Shown here: one piece after another, positions 1 to 7,403 of the stretch | Numbering within the stretch: position 1 is the first letter of the stretch | How the letters are laid out: every line of letters starts with the position of its first letter | Origin: an uncultured Lachnospiraceae bacterium | GTDB lineage: Bacteria > Bacillota > Clostridia > Lachnospirales > Lachnospiraceae | DNA length: 18,971 nucleotides | Direction: 5' to 3' | Assembly: GCA_902796375.1 (NCBI GenBank) | Contig: CADBOW010000101.1 | Location: 1 to 18,971 of the forward strand | Notes under the pieces: generated by a model | Databases searched by the model: none | What the model was told of the DNA's origin: nothing | What the model saw: only the letters and a program-made list of their open reading frames with translations | Made by a program: the position numbers and the translations under genes

Positions 1-1020
1 CTTCACATCCGGACGTCCGACAGCGCATTTCCGGTCGAAACGGCCGGGTCGCATGATGGCCGGATCCAGAATATCCACACGGTTTGTCGCCGCCATGACG
101 ATGATACCCTCATTGACGCCGAATCCGTCCATTTCCACCAGAAGCTGATTCAACGTCTGCTCGCGCTCATCATGTCCGCCGCCCAGGCCGGCACCTCGCC
201 GGCGCGCCACGGCATCGATCTCATCGATAAAGACCAGACACGGAGCATTCAGCTTTGCATCGGCAAAAAGATCTCTCACACGGGAGGCTCCGACGCCGAC
301 AAACATTTCCACAAAATCAGAACCGGAAATGGAGAAGAAGGGCACATCCGCCTCTCCGGAAATCGCCTTGGCCAGCAGCGTTTTTCCCGTTCCCGGAGGG
401 CCTACCAGCAGGATACCCTTCGGAATCCGCGCACCCATCTGGGTATATTTCTCCGGATCCTTCAGAAAATCAACGATCTCCGCAAGTTCTTCCTTCTCTT
501 CCACCAGACCTGCCACATCCTTAAATGTGATCCCGGTCTTCACATCCTTCTTTGCACGGCTCTTGCCAAAATTCATGAGCCGGTTATTCGCACCGCCTCC
601 GCCGGCTGCTCCGGCAGACTGAGCCAGAATAAAGAATACGATCACCAGGGCCAGCACCACCGCAAAAATATACGGCATCAGCTTCACCCAGATCGAAGGC
701 CGTTCCACGTCGCTTACAGTGAAGGGCACCGGTTTCTTCGCTCCCTGCAATACCCGAATGGTATCACTGACATTCGGAGTATAGAACACCACATCTCCTG
801 TATTTCGGACTACCAGCACGGTGCCCGTAGGAACTTCGGCATTCTGATTGATCTCTACACGTACGATTTCCGAATCCTGCAGTTCCTTCCGCAGGGTTTC
901 ATTCGTATAGTCCATTTGGACATTTCCTTTTTTGTTCAGGATCGTATTTGCGATCCCCAGCATCAGAAGAAGCAAAAGGATATATACGAAGATTCCCCCG
1001 ACTCTTGATTTTCTTTCCAT
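1..1020 (-). CDS. ftsH: ATP-dependent zinc metalloprotease FtsH, 3' end outside window
   Basis: FtsH is a membrane-anchored hexameric AAA+ protease that unfolds and degrades membrane and regulatory proteins. The reading frame is open from an ATG at 1018-1020 to base 1, giving 340 codons. Visible parts are a first membrane segment (about residues 8-27), a short extracytoplasmic domain, a second membrane segment (about 113-134), then the AAA domain. That domain shows Walker A GPPGTGKT near residue 207, Walker B LVFIDEID near 262, and the second region of homology ending in TNRVDILDPAIMRPGRFDR near 311-329. The zinc protease domain with HEXXH must lie beyond base 1. A GAGGA-like ribosome binding site stands about 10 bases upstream of the start. 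The gene follows hpt after an 81-base gap, the usual tilS-hpt-ftsH order of Firmicutes. The identification is secure. Only the N-terminal half is visible, so protease integrity cannot be judged. Confidence 0.97.
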   Translation of the reverse strand, partial: MERKSRVGGIFVYILLLLLMLGIANTILNKKGNVQMDYTNETLRKELQDSEIVRVEINQNAEVPTGTVLVVRNTGDVVFYTPNVSDTIRVLQGAKKPVPFTVSDVERPSIWVKLMPYIFAVVLALVIVFFILAQSAGAAGGGGANNRLMNFGKSRAKKDVKTGITFKDVAGLVEEKEELAEIVDFLKDPEKYTQMGARIPKGILLVGPPGTGKTLLAKAISGEADVPFFSISGSDFVEMFVGVGASRVRDLFADAKLNAPCLVFIDEIDAVARRRGAGLGGGHDEREQTLNQLLVEMDGFGVNEGIIVMAATNRVDILDPAIMRPGRFDRKCAVGRPDVK

Positions 1021-1101
1021 CTTACTTATGTCCTCGATTCTACTGTTTATGTAGGTAAATGAGACCGGGCTCCCACTCTTCTACAGGGCGGGCCTCGTAT
1101 C

Positions 1102-1620
1102 TCATTCTATTACGCCGATATACGGCAGATTTCTGTAATTCTGAGCATAATCCAGGCCGAATCCCACCACAAATCTGTCCGGGATCGTGAACCCGGTCAT
1201 CCAGGGTTCGATCTTCACCAGCCGGCGTGAAGGCTTATCCAATAAGGTGATCACCCGGAGGCTGGCGGGATTCCGTTCCTGCAGCACCTTCAGAAGATAA
1301 CTCAGGGTTCGACCGGTGTCCATGATATCCTCCACCAGGAGTACATCCTTCCCCTCGATGGGTTCATCCAGATCTTTATCAAAATGGATCACTCCGGAGC
1401 TTTCCATTCCGTTTCCGTAGCTGGAGATCGACAGGAAATCCAATGTAACCGGTGTCTTCATCCGTTTCGTAAGCTCGCACATAAAATAGATGCTTCCCTT
1501 CAGGATACCGATCACACGTACCTCTTTCCCATCAAATGTCTGATCCAGTTCTGCCGCCATCTCACAGATCCGCCTCTCCAGCGTCTCCTGATCGATCAAA
1601 GTCTCTACTGCTATATCCAT
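1102..1620 (-). CDS. hpt: hypoxanthine phosphoribosyltransferase
   Basis: This purine salvage enzyme converts hypoxanthine or guanine plus PRPP to IMP or GMP in the cytosol. The 172-residue length is typical. The PRPP-binding signature LLVEDIMDTGRTL is at residues 94-106, and the family C-terminal segment VVGFGLDYAQNYRNLPYIG is at 151-169. The Ser-Tyr flexible-loop pair (SSYGNG) lies near residues 66-71. Translation starts at an ATG preceded by GGAGG (1629-1633) with 8 bases of spacing. That site lies just downstream of the tilS stop codon (1635-1637), so the two genes are probably translated from one message. In Bacillus, HprT and TilS are neighbours and have been reported to act together with FtsH in regulation; that link is family knowledge, not visible here. 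Confidence 0.96.
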   Translation of the reverse strand: MDIAVETLIDQETLERRICEMAAELDQTFDGKEVRVIGILKGSIYFMCELTKRMKTPVTLDFLSISSYGNGMESSGVIHFDKDLDEPIEGKDVLLVEDIMDTGRTLSYLLKVLQERNPASLRVITLLDKPSRRLVKIEPWMTGFTIPDRFVVGFGLDYAQNYRNLPYIGVIE

Positions 1621-1634
1621 ACACAGATCCTCCG

Positions 1635-3077
1635 TTATCCATCCATGCAGTCATTCGATTGATCCGCAATTCGAATTATGTAAACTTCTTTTGTGAACTC
1701 CGTTATCTTGCAGTTTTCTGCAAGCCGAAGGCCCACAACCCAGATCACCTTCTGATCATCCGCCACGACCGGCCAGGCTTCTCTTTCTTCTCTCGGGATC
1801 TTCCGGTCCGTGAAGAAACGTGACAGCTTCTTCCTGCCGCCATTTTCATGGATCGCAATTTCATCCTCCTGCTTCGGAGTACGTAACCGGATCTCTCCGA
1901 CCACCGCTGCCGCATCGATCATTTTCTCATGCTCTCCGGTCGGAATGGGATCTCCGGCGGCGTAGGGCCGTTTTTCCACCAGGATGGAAAGGTTCTGTCC
2001 GGATCCTCCGGCGGTTTTCCCCTGTTCCACCGCATCGGCCATGATCTTTTTTCTTCGCAGGGTCACCCCCTGATAGGTTCGTACTGCCTCCATGTCATAG
2101 GGCAGATCCACCCGCTTCCCGGTTTCTTTCCGAAAGAGCGCCAGCACCGAGCCGGTGTGTTCCCGGGTCAGATCCTTCCTCCGGCCCGCGATGCAGCCCA
2201 TTTCCAGAAGAATCAGCTCTCCCAGCAGAGTATCCCCGCCCATGTCGGTTTCCTCCGGCAGAGAATCCGGGAGATTAACCTCATCCGGCATCAGCCGCCC
2301 GGCCACCACATCCTCATTTAACAGGAGGGTACCGTCCGACCGTCGATAACTGCAGTGTACCCGCAGCCGCTGCACCATTTGCTCCTGAATATCATACAAT
2401 TCATCCGCTTCCTTTGCAAGTGAAAGCATATGCTCCTTTACGCCCGGATTAATCTCCTCCAGCATGGGAATGATCTGATTTCTCAGTTTATTCCGGGTAT
2501 ACGTATCCTCCAGATTGGTGGAATCCGTACAATATGTGATCCCCCGTCTGCAGAGCCAGGCTTCGATCTCTCCTCTGGAACAGGTAAGCAGCGGACGGAT
2601 CCGGTCTCCCTGAACCGGACGGATCCCCCGAAGACCCCGGATACCGGTTCCTCTCAGGATATGAAACAGAACCGTTTCCGCCTGATCCTCCTTCTGATGT
2701 GCCAGGGCGATCCATTCAGCGCCTGTCTCCCGCTTCAACTCCTCCAGGCAGGAATAACGGGCGGCTCTCCCGGCCTCCTCCAGCGAGAGCCCCTGTTCCT
2801 CCGCCAGCTTCGGAACATTTCGCTCAAACACACGGCAAGGGAGCCCCAGGCGCTCTGCTTCCCGCCGTACATGCTCCGCATCACGCAGCGCCTCCTCTCC
2901 CCGGATCCCATGGATCACATGGCATACCGTAAACTCCGTGTGAAGCTCCGGCGCCAGGAGATGGAGCATATGCATCAGACACATGGAATCCGCTCCGCCG
3001 GATACAGCCGCGATCCCACGGCTCCCCTCCCGGATCATATTCTGTTCTCTGATATAAGATAGGATCCTCTGTTCCAT
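1635..3077 (-). CDS. tilS: tRNA(Ile)-lysidine synthase
   Basis: TilS attaches lysine to C34 of the CAU-anticodon tRNA-Ile2 using ATP, changing its decoding from AUG to AUA; it is normally essential. The 480-residue protein has the PP-loop ATPase signature SGGADS at residues 26-31. The conserved segment TDSTNLEDTYTRNKLRNQI lies in the catalytic domain. A C-terminal substrate-recognition domain includes GGRKKLSRFFTDRKIPREER. I chose the ATG at 3075-3077 rather than one 57 bases upstream because GGAGG (3084-3088) sits 6 bases before it and the protein then begins directly ahead of the PP-loop, as in the family. A terminator separates it from divIC upstream, so it probably has its own promoter, which I could not place. 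It is followed 14 bases later by hpt. Confidence 0.96.
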   Translation of the reverse strand: MEQRILSYIREQNMIREGSRGIAAVSGGADSMCLMHMLHLLAPELHTEFTVCHVIHGIRGEEALRDAEHVRREAERLGLPCRVFERNVPKLAEEQGLSLEEAGRAARYSCLEELKRETGAEWIALAHQKEDQAETVLFHILRGTGIRGLRGIRPVQGDRIRPLLTCSRGEIEAWLCRRGITYCTDSTNLEDTYTRNKLRNQIIPMLEEINPGVKEHMLSLAKEADELYDIQEQMVQRLRVHCSYRRSDGTLLLNEDVVAGRLMPDEVNLPDSLPEETDMGGDTLLGELILLEMGCIAGRRKDLTREHTGSVLALFRKETGKRVDLPYDMEAVRTYQGVTLRRKKIMADAVEQGKTAGGSGQNLSILVEKRPYAAGDPIPTGEHEKMIDAAAVVGEIRLRTPKQEDEIAIHENGGRKKLSRFFTDRKIPREEREAWPVVADDQKVIWVVGLRLAENCKITEFTKEVYIIRIADQSNDCMDG

Positions 3078-3083
3078 ACTGTC

Positions 3084-3088
3084 CCTCC
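3084..3088 (-). promoter_or_regulatory. ribosome binding site fixing the tilS start
   Basis: GGAGG on the minus strand, 6 bases upstream of the ATG at 3075-3077. It favours this start over the in-frame upstream codon at 3132-3134, which would add 19 residues not expected in the family. Confidence 0.8.
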
Positions 3089-3149
3089 GGCGGTCCCGCA
3101 CGATATTTATGCAAATGAGTGACTGCCTGCCCATCTTTTCAACTGGTTG

Positions 3150-3181
3150 AAAAACGGGCAGTGCCGATCTGACACTGCCCG
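3150..3181 (-). terminator. Rho-independent terminator after divIC
   Basis: On the minus strand a perfect 9-bp stem, CGGGCAGTG paired with CACTGCCCG around a 9-base loop, is followed at once by TTTTT. It starts 6 bases after the end of divIC and ends about 72 bases before the tilS start, so it should separate the hup-rqcP-divIC transcript from the tilS-hpt-ftsH transcript. Confidence 0.85.
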
Positions 3182-3187
3182 ATTTGC

Positions 3188-3487
3188 TTACTTTCCTTTA
3201 CTGGGTCGGATCACTATCTCATCCGGATATACAAGTCCCAGCTTGTTTTTCGCCTCATCTTCGATATACTTCTTGGTCTGCATATACTTCTCGCGGTTCT
3301 CCAGCTCAGTCGCCTGGGTCTTCAAATTTTCGATCTGCGTTTCCATCTGCCGCTCTGTGACAGCAAGCTCTTCACTCTTCCCGTGCAGACTTACTGCCTT
3401 CACACTGCTGGCAATGATCACAACCAGAACCACGATGAAGACCAAAAAGAGACAAGTTTTCGACTTTCTTCTCGATGCTCGACCCAT
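3188..3487 (-). CDS. divIC: septum formation initiator DivIC/FtsB family protein
   Basis: DivIC/FtsB proteins are small bitopic membrane proteins that join FtsL and DivIB/FtsQ in the division complex. The 99-residue product has a basic cytoplasmic N-terminus (MGRASRRKSK), one hydrophobic segment (about residues 11-30, TCLFLVFIVVLVVIIASSVK), then a coiled coil of about 40 residues rich in E, Q, L and T. It ends with KLGLVYPDEIVI, a typical family C-terminal motif. The start at 3485-3487 is preceded by GGGGAG with good spacing; an upstream in-frame ATG would add ten residues. It lies 69 bases after rqcP and is followed by a strong terminator. The position between rqcP and tilS supports the assignment. 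No yabP or yabQ gene lies between rqcP and divIC. Confidence 0.9.
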   Translation of the reverse strand: MGRASRRKSKTCLFLVFIVVLVVIIASSVKAVSLHGKSEELAVTERQMETQIENLKTQATELENREKYMQTKKYIEDEAKNKLGLVYPDEIVIRPSKGK

Positions 3488-3556
3488 AATCTTCTCCCCG
3501 AAAAAACAATCGTACACTTCATTTTGTCATACTTTTTCAGGTTTTGCAAGCATTTT

Positions 3557-3796
3557 TTAGAGAATCCGGAACATTTCACCCGCTTCTTCCTTGCGGATCG
3601 CTTCCGTCACCTTCGTAACCTCTGCCTTGACGGTTTTGTTTCCGAATGCGATCTCGATCACATCTCCTACCTTTACATCGTAGGAGGCGCGGGTCACCTT
3701 TCCGTTTACGGACACCCGTCCGGCATCGCAGGCCTCGTTCGCCACGGTCCGACGCTTGATCAGCCGTGATACCTTCAGATATTTATCTAATCTCAT
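3557..3796 (-). CDS. rqcP: S4-domain RNA-binding protein RqcP (YabO/HslR family)
   Basis: RqcP binds the 50S subunit and works with RqcH in ribosome-associated quality control, where alanine tails are added to stalled nascent chains. The 79-residue protein is almost entirely one S4 domain: MRLDKYLKVSRLIKRRTVA at the N-terminus, then ACDAGRVSVNGKV and KVGDVIEIAFG. The start ATG overlaps the hup stop codon in an ATGA arrangement (3793-3796), which suggests translational coupling to HU. In Bacillus the next genes are yabP and yabQ; here the next gene is divIC. The functional name rests on family position and on short length compared with other S4 proteins. Confidence 0.92.
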   Translation of the reverse strand: MRLDKYLKVSRLIKRRTVANEACDAGRVSVNGKVTRASYDVKVGDVIEIAFGNKTVKAEVTKVTEAIRKEEAGEMFRIL

Positions 3797-4071
3797 TTCT
3801 CGTTCACTGCTTCCTTAAGTCCTCTGCCGGCCTTAAATTTCGGAGCCTTCGATGCCGGGATCGTCATATTCTTTCCTGTTCTCGGATTCCGTCCCTCCCG
3901 TGCTTCGCGCTCCAGAACCTCAAAGGTTCCAAAGCCCACCAGTGAAACCTTTTCACCGTTCTTCAGAGTCTCGGCAACCAGCTCGGTAAAGCCCTTAACA
4001 GCCTTCTCTGCCTCTGTCTTCTTCATACCTGTCTTTTCTGCAAGTGCTGTTATAAATTCTGTTTTGTTCAT
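3793..4071 (-). CDS. hup: HU family DNA-binding protein
   Basis: HU is a small dimeric nucleoid protein that bends and compacts DNA. The 92-residue product begins MNKTEFITALAEKTGMKKTE and carries the HU signature GFGTFEVLEREAREGRNPRT, followed by a basic DNA-binding arm and a C-terminal helix. I chose the ATG at 4069-4071, which has AAGGGGAG about 8 bases upstream; the 28-residue N-terminal extension in the same frame is unlike any HU. Its stop codon overlaps the start of rqcP. A consensus sigma-A promoter and an approximately 79-base leader containing a hairpin lie upstream. It is divergent from the deacetylase gene. Confidence 0.96.
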   Translation of the reverse strand: MNKTEFITALAEKTGMKKTEAEKAVKGFTELVAETLKNGEKVSLVGFGTFEVLEREAREGRNPRTGKNMTIPASKAPKFKAGRGLKEAVNEK

Positions 4072-4098
4072 TTTCTTATCTCCCCTTAATATAGAATG

Positions 4099-4125
4099 TT
4101 CGGATCTTATTCTGCGCCATCCGAA
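4099..4125 (-). other. hairpin in the hup 5' leader
   Basis: A perfect 7-bp inverted repeat (TTCGGAT and ATCCGAA) with a 13-base loop lies between the predicted transcription start near 4150 and the hup ribosome binding site. It has no T run after it, so it is more likely a leader structure than a terminator. Function unknown. Confidence 0.4.
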
Positions 4126-4156
4126 ATGCCTGGTAAAAAAAACGCACGTATTCATT

Positions 4157-4184
4157 TATATAGGGAAATCGCCTTTTTGTCAAG
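4157..4184 (-). promoter_or_regulatory. sigma-A promoter for hup-rqcP-divIC
   Basis: On the minus strand a perfect -35 TTGACA (4179-4184) is followed 16 bases later by TATATA (4157-4162), or 18 bases later by TATAAA (4155-4160). This predicts transcription from about 4150 into hup. Confidence 0.75.
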
Positions 4185-4292
4185 TAAAATGCCTTCGTCT
4201 TTCGGATCGGGTCAGGCCTTTTGCCTCTGGAAGCATTCTATTTTAGTCGAAAAACAGTGTATTTTTTCGTATTGTTTCAGCAATATTACCTA

Positions 4293-4321
4293 TTGCTTTT
4301 TATGGTTAACCTTTCTATAAT
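4293..4321 (+). promoter_or_regulatory. sigma-A promoter for the polysaccharide deacetylase
   Basis: TTGCTT (4293-4298), 17 bases, then perfect TATAAT (4316-4321). The start would be near 4328, only about 22 bases before the ATG. AGGAGGA at 4334-4340 is the ribosome binding site, 10 bases from the start codon. Confidence 0.75.
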
Positions 4322-4350
4322 TATCTTCGGAACAGGAGGAACCCGATTTT

Positions 4351-5796
4351 ATGAAAAACATTATTCGCGTTCTCATCTTAGTGGTTTTGTCCGTAGGTCT
4401 GTATCTCGTAGTCGATCTGATCATCACCAAAGGGGACAGTAAGATCGCCATTCCTGAACTGACTTCCAGTTCTACGGAATTCGGGACACTTACCAAAGTA
4501 GATTTAAATGAATCCAACTATGAGATTCATAAACAGACACTTTCATCCTTTGATTTCATTGATAAAGAGATAAATGCCATAATTGAAGGGGATATCGATC
4601 GCCTTACGAAGGAATCCGAGAGCAAGGGAACCATTCCGGAGACGGACAAGGCTGCCTATGCCGATGCGATCGACACCATAAAAGTGAATGATAATCTGGT
4701 CAGCGTCAGAGTGACCTCCATGACGAAGAAGGTCGGCGAGGCAGAATTCTCCAAGCAGGTAGAGCTGATGAACTTTGATCTCAGCTCGAAGAAGAAGATC
4801 TCTCTGGATGACCTTTTCACAAAGGGCTATAAGGATGTCGTTTCCGATGTGTATACCGATGACTATCTTCTGGTTCATAACGGAATTGAGTTCTTCGGGA
4901 AAGATACATCTGTGGTTTGTCCTTACAACAAACTGAAGGATCATCTGAAAAATCAGCTGCTGACCAGCGCGGATCTTCAGATCTCCCAGAAGGAATATAC
5001 CGACCTTACAGCCAAGAAAACGGCGAAAGCAACTGAGACATCGACCGAGAAATCAACTGAGAAAAACAAAAAAACAGAAGCAACAGAGGAATCCACCACC
5101 GAGGCTTCCAAGTCCACCGAGACTGCAACTGCCAATACGGAGAGCGACGGCAAGGACAAGGATAAAGATAAGGAGAAGGAGAAAAAGAAGAAGGGCGATA
5201 AGGTTATCGCATTTACCTTTGATGACGGTCCTCACAAGACCAATACGGATAAGATCCTTGACCTGCTTGCCCAGTACGGCTGTCACGCCACCTTCTTTAT
5301 GCAGGGAATCAATGCCAGCTATTATCCGGATGTGGTGAAGCGGGTCTATGAAAGCGGAAATGAACTCGGAAACCATACCTGGGATCATAAGAACCTCAAA
5401 AACCTTTCGGAGTCTGAGATCAGCGCAGAGGTAAATGATGCTGCAGATGAGATCGAGTCCATCACCGGCTCACGACCGAAAGTAGTGCGCCCGCCATACG
5501 GAGGCTTCAATGATACGGTCAAGGCTGTGGTTGAGGAGCCCCTGATCCGTTGGAGTGTAGATTCCATGGACTGGGATTCCCGGGATCCGGATCAGATCGT
5601 ACCTCTGGTTCTTGAAAACGTAGAAGACGGCGATATCATCCTCTTCCATGACGTTCATGAAACCACCACTCCGGCCATCGAGCGACTGCTCCCGGCTCTG
5701 ATCGATGAAGGCTACACCATCGTATCTGTCAGTGAGCTGATGGAGGCCAAGGGATATGATATCAATTCTCAGGACCTTTGGTACAGCGCAAAATAA
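4351..5796 (+). CDS. membrane-anchored polysaccharide (peptidoglycan) deacetylase, PdaC-like
   Basis: Probably removes acetyl groups from cell-wall glycan outside the membrane. The 481-residue protein has one N-terminal membrane segment (residues 4-25) and an extracellular domain of about 170 residues (45-215) that resembles the DUF4163/DUF3298 region of PdaC and RsiV. A charged linker rich in T, E and K follows (220-283), then a NodB-type carbohydrate esterase 4 domain (284-470). All catalytic motifs are intact: TFDDGP at 289-294 (Asp291 base, Asp292 metal), H342-x3-H346 in NHTWDH, RPPYG at 380-384, W401 in WSVDSMDW, and LFHDVH at 431-436 with His433. It is the only plus-strand gene, with its own promoter, and ends at a shared terminator. 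The PdaC comparison is by domain order. The exact glycan substrate (GlcNAc or MurNAc) cannot be read from the sequence. Confidence 0.92.
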   Translation: MKNIIRVLILVVLSVGLYLVVDLIITKGDSKIAIPELTSSSTEFGTLTKVDLNESNYEIHKQTLSSFDFIDKEINAIIEGDIDRLTKESESKGTIPETDKAAYADAIDTIKVNDNLVSVRVTSMTKKVGEAEFSKQVELMNFDLSSKKKISLDDLFTKGYKDVVSDVYTDDYLLVHNGIEFFGKDTSVVCPYNKLKDHLKNQLLTSADLQISQKEYTDLTAKKTAKATETSTEKSTEKNKKTEATEESTTEASKSTETATANTESDGKDKDKDKEKEKKKKGDKVIAFTFDDGPHKTNTDKILDLLAQYGCHATFFMQGINASYYPDVVKRVYESGNELGNHTWDHKNLKNLSESEISAEVNDAADEIESITGSRPKVVRPPYGGFNDTVKAVVEEPLIRWSVDSMDWDSRDPDQIVPLVLENVEDGDIILFHDVHETTTPAIERLLPALIDEGYTIVSVSELMEAKGYDINSQDLWYSAK

Positions 5797-5828
5797 GCTT
5801 TTTACAGCATTCAATCTGTAACACACAT

Positions 5829-5879
5829 AATAAATGAAGAGTGTCGTTGGGATCATCCCTGGGACACTCTTCGTTTATT
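5829..5879. terminator. bidirectional terminator between the deacetylase and glmM
   Basis: A 17-bp stem with one G-T pair runs from 5829-5845 (AATAAATGAAGAGTGTC) to 5863-5879. The outer A/T-rich arms give T-rich ends on both strands. It lies between two convergent genes, 32 bases after the deacetylase stop and 38 bases after the glmM stop, so it could end transcription from both sides. Confidence 0.8.
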
Positions 5880-5897
5880 ATTCTCGTTTATTATTCT
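5872..5897. repeat. 13-bp tandem direct repeat at the edge of the terminator
   Basis: The sequence CGTTTATTATTCT occurs twice in direct succession (5872-5884 and 5885-5897). The first copy forms part of the 3' arm of the terminator hairpin. Probably a small slippage duplication. Confidence 0.7.
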
Positions 5898-5917
5898 GAA
5901 ACCGTCAGATCCGTTCC

Positions 5918-7309
5918 CTACGCCTGAACCACATAGCCCTTATCCCGGATCACCTGAACCACGGAATCCACATATTCATGGCAGATCTCCTCGGTGGATG
6001 CCTCTACCATAACCCGAACCACCGGCTCGGTACCGGATTCTCTCACCAGGATCCGTCCGCCGTCTCCCAGCTTCTCTTCCACTTCCTTAACCTTTGCCTG
6101 CACATCCGGATCATCCTGCGCTTCCTTCTTATCCGTAACACGTACATTTTCCAGGACCTGAGGATAGATCTTCAGCGGTGCCACCAGCAGAGACAGCTTC
6201 TGCTTCTTCGCCATCATGACCTCCATGATCTTCAGGGATGTGAGGATCCCGTCCCCGGTGGTCGCATATTTGGAATAGATAATATGTCCGGACTGCTCTC
6301 CGCCTATGCGGCAGCCATACTGCTGCATATATTCATATACATATTTATCTCCTACCGCCGTCTTCGCGTACTGGATCCCCAGCTTGTCAAATGCCTTGTA
6401 CAGGCCGAAATTCGACATGACCGTGGTTACCACGGTATTGTTCATAAGATCTCCGCGCTCCTTCATGTATACGCCGCAGAGGTACAGGATATGGTCTCCC
6501 GAGATCACCTCGCCCTTATCATCCACTGCGAGGCACCGATCTGCGTCTCCGTCATAAGCAAAGCCCGCATCCAGATGATTGTCCAGGACAAATTTCTGAA
6601 GTCCCTCAATATGGGTGGATCCCGCATCCCGATTGATATTCGTTCCGTTGGGCTCCGCATTCAGAAGGTAGGTTTTTGCTCCCAGCGCGTCAAAAACGGA
6701 TTTTGCGATATTCCATGCAGCGCCGTTTGCACAGTCCAGGGCGATCCGCATATCCTTGAAGGAATACTGACCGAGAGAGATCAGATATCCCACGTACCGG
6801 TTCCGGCCGGCCACATAATCCACGGTACAGCCGATCCGTTCCCGCTTTGCCAGCGGAAGCTCCGTCCATTCCTGATCGAAAAGAACAACCTTTCCATCCA
6901 GGAAATCCTCGATCAGCCCGATGGTGGACTCTTCCATCTTCTCACCGGAGCCGTTCAGCAGCTTAATCCCGTTGTCGTAGTACGGATTGTGGCTGGCTGA
7001 GATCATGATCCCGCAGTCAAAACCATCCATCCTTGTTACATAAGCCACTGACGGTGTCGTGGTTACATGCAGCAGATATGCATCTGCTCCGGAAGCTACG
7101 ATCCCGCCCACCAGAGCATACTCAAACATATAGCTGGAGCGGCGGGTGTCCTTACCGATCACGATCCTCGGCATTTCGTCCCTGCCGTTCTGACGCTTCA
7201 GCTCGCCGTAATACCAGCCGAGAAAACGCCCGATCTTGTACGCATGATCTGATGTCAGATCACAGTTTGCTTCTCCCCGGAAGCCGTCTGTACCGAAATA
7301 ACGTCCCAT
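5918..7309 (-). CDS. glmM: phosphoglucosamine mutase
   Basis: GlmM converts glucosamine-6-phosphate to glucosamine-1-phosphate, a step towards UDP-GlcNAc for peptidoglycan. The 463-residue protein opens with MGRYFGTDGFRG. It has the phosphoserine loop ISASHNP (103-109, Ser106), the metal loop DGDADR (253-258), the sugar-binding GGEQSGH (336-342) and the phosphate-binding RESGTEP (423-429). The typical GlmM opening and final motif separate it from phosphoglucomutase and phosphomannomutase relatives. An AGAGGA ribosome binding site precedes the ATG at 7307-7309, and a near-consensus promoter lies in the 94-base gap after the YitT gene. It can therefore be expressed independently of the upstream two-component run. 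No glmS is present in the window. Confidence 0.94.
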   Translation of the reverse strand: MGRYFGTDGFRGEANCDLTSDHAYKIGRFLGWYYGELKRQNGRDEMPRIVIGKDTRRSSYMFEYALVGGIVASGADAYLLHVTTTPSVAYVTRMDGFDCGIMISASHNPYYDNGIKLLNGSGEKMEESTIGLIEDFLDGKVVLFDQEWTELPLAKRERIGCTVDYVAGRNRYVGYLISLGQYSFKDMRIALDCANGAAWNIAKSVFDALGAKTYLLNAEPNGTNINRDAGSTHIEGLQKFVLDNHLDAGFAYDGDADRCLAVDDKGEVISGDHILYLCGVYMKERGDLMNNTVVTTVMSNFGLYKAFDKLGIQYAKTAVGDKYVYEYMQQYGCRIGGEQSGHIIYSKYATTGDGILTSLKIMEVMMAKKQKLSLLVAPLKIYPQVLENVRVTDKKEAQDDPDVQAKVKEVEEKLGDGGRILVRESGTEPVVRVMVEASTEEICHEYVDSVVQVIRDKGYVVQA

Positions 7310-7372
7310 ACTGTCCTCTTTCCTTTTCTTATTCTCACTTTAGTACCTGATGCGAAGCACCGGGTCTATATC

Positions 7373-7401
7373 ATTATACACATTTCACGCCGGAATGGCA
7401 A
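7373..7401 (-). promoter_or_regulatory. sigma-A promoter for glmM
   Basis: On the minus strand TTGCCA (7396-7401), 17 bases, then perfect TATAAT (7373-7378). It lies directly after the stop codon of the YitT-family gene and about 65 bases before the glmM start. Confidence 0.75.
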
Positions 7402-7403
7402 AG

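Noticed and set aside
172..1008. Plus-strand open frame of 278 codons opposite ftsH
   Set aside because: It mirrors the FtsH coding frame exactly and has no family features or start signal.
1035..1101. Possible terminator between hpt and ftsH
   Set aside because: The GC-rich segments GGCTCCC and GGGCGGGCC pair only with an unequal internal loop, and no T run follows on the minus strand.
3488..3556. Possible internal promoter for divIC (TTGCAA, 17 bases, CAAAAT)
   Set aside because: The -10 is poor, and a strong promoter upstream of hup already explains expression of the three genes.
5978..7000. Plus-strand open frame of 340 codons opposite glmM
   Set aside because: glmM on the minus strand has complete active-site motifs, and the plus product shows no recognisable fold.
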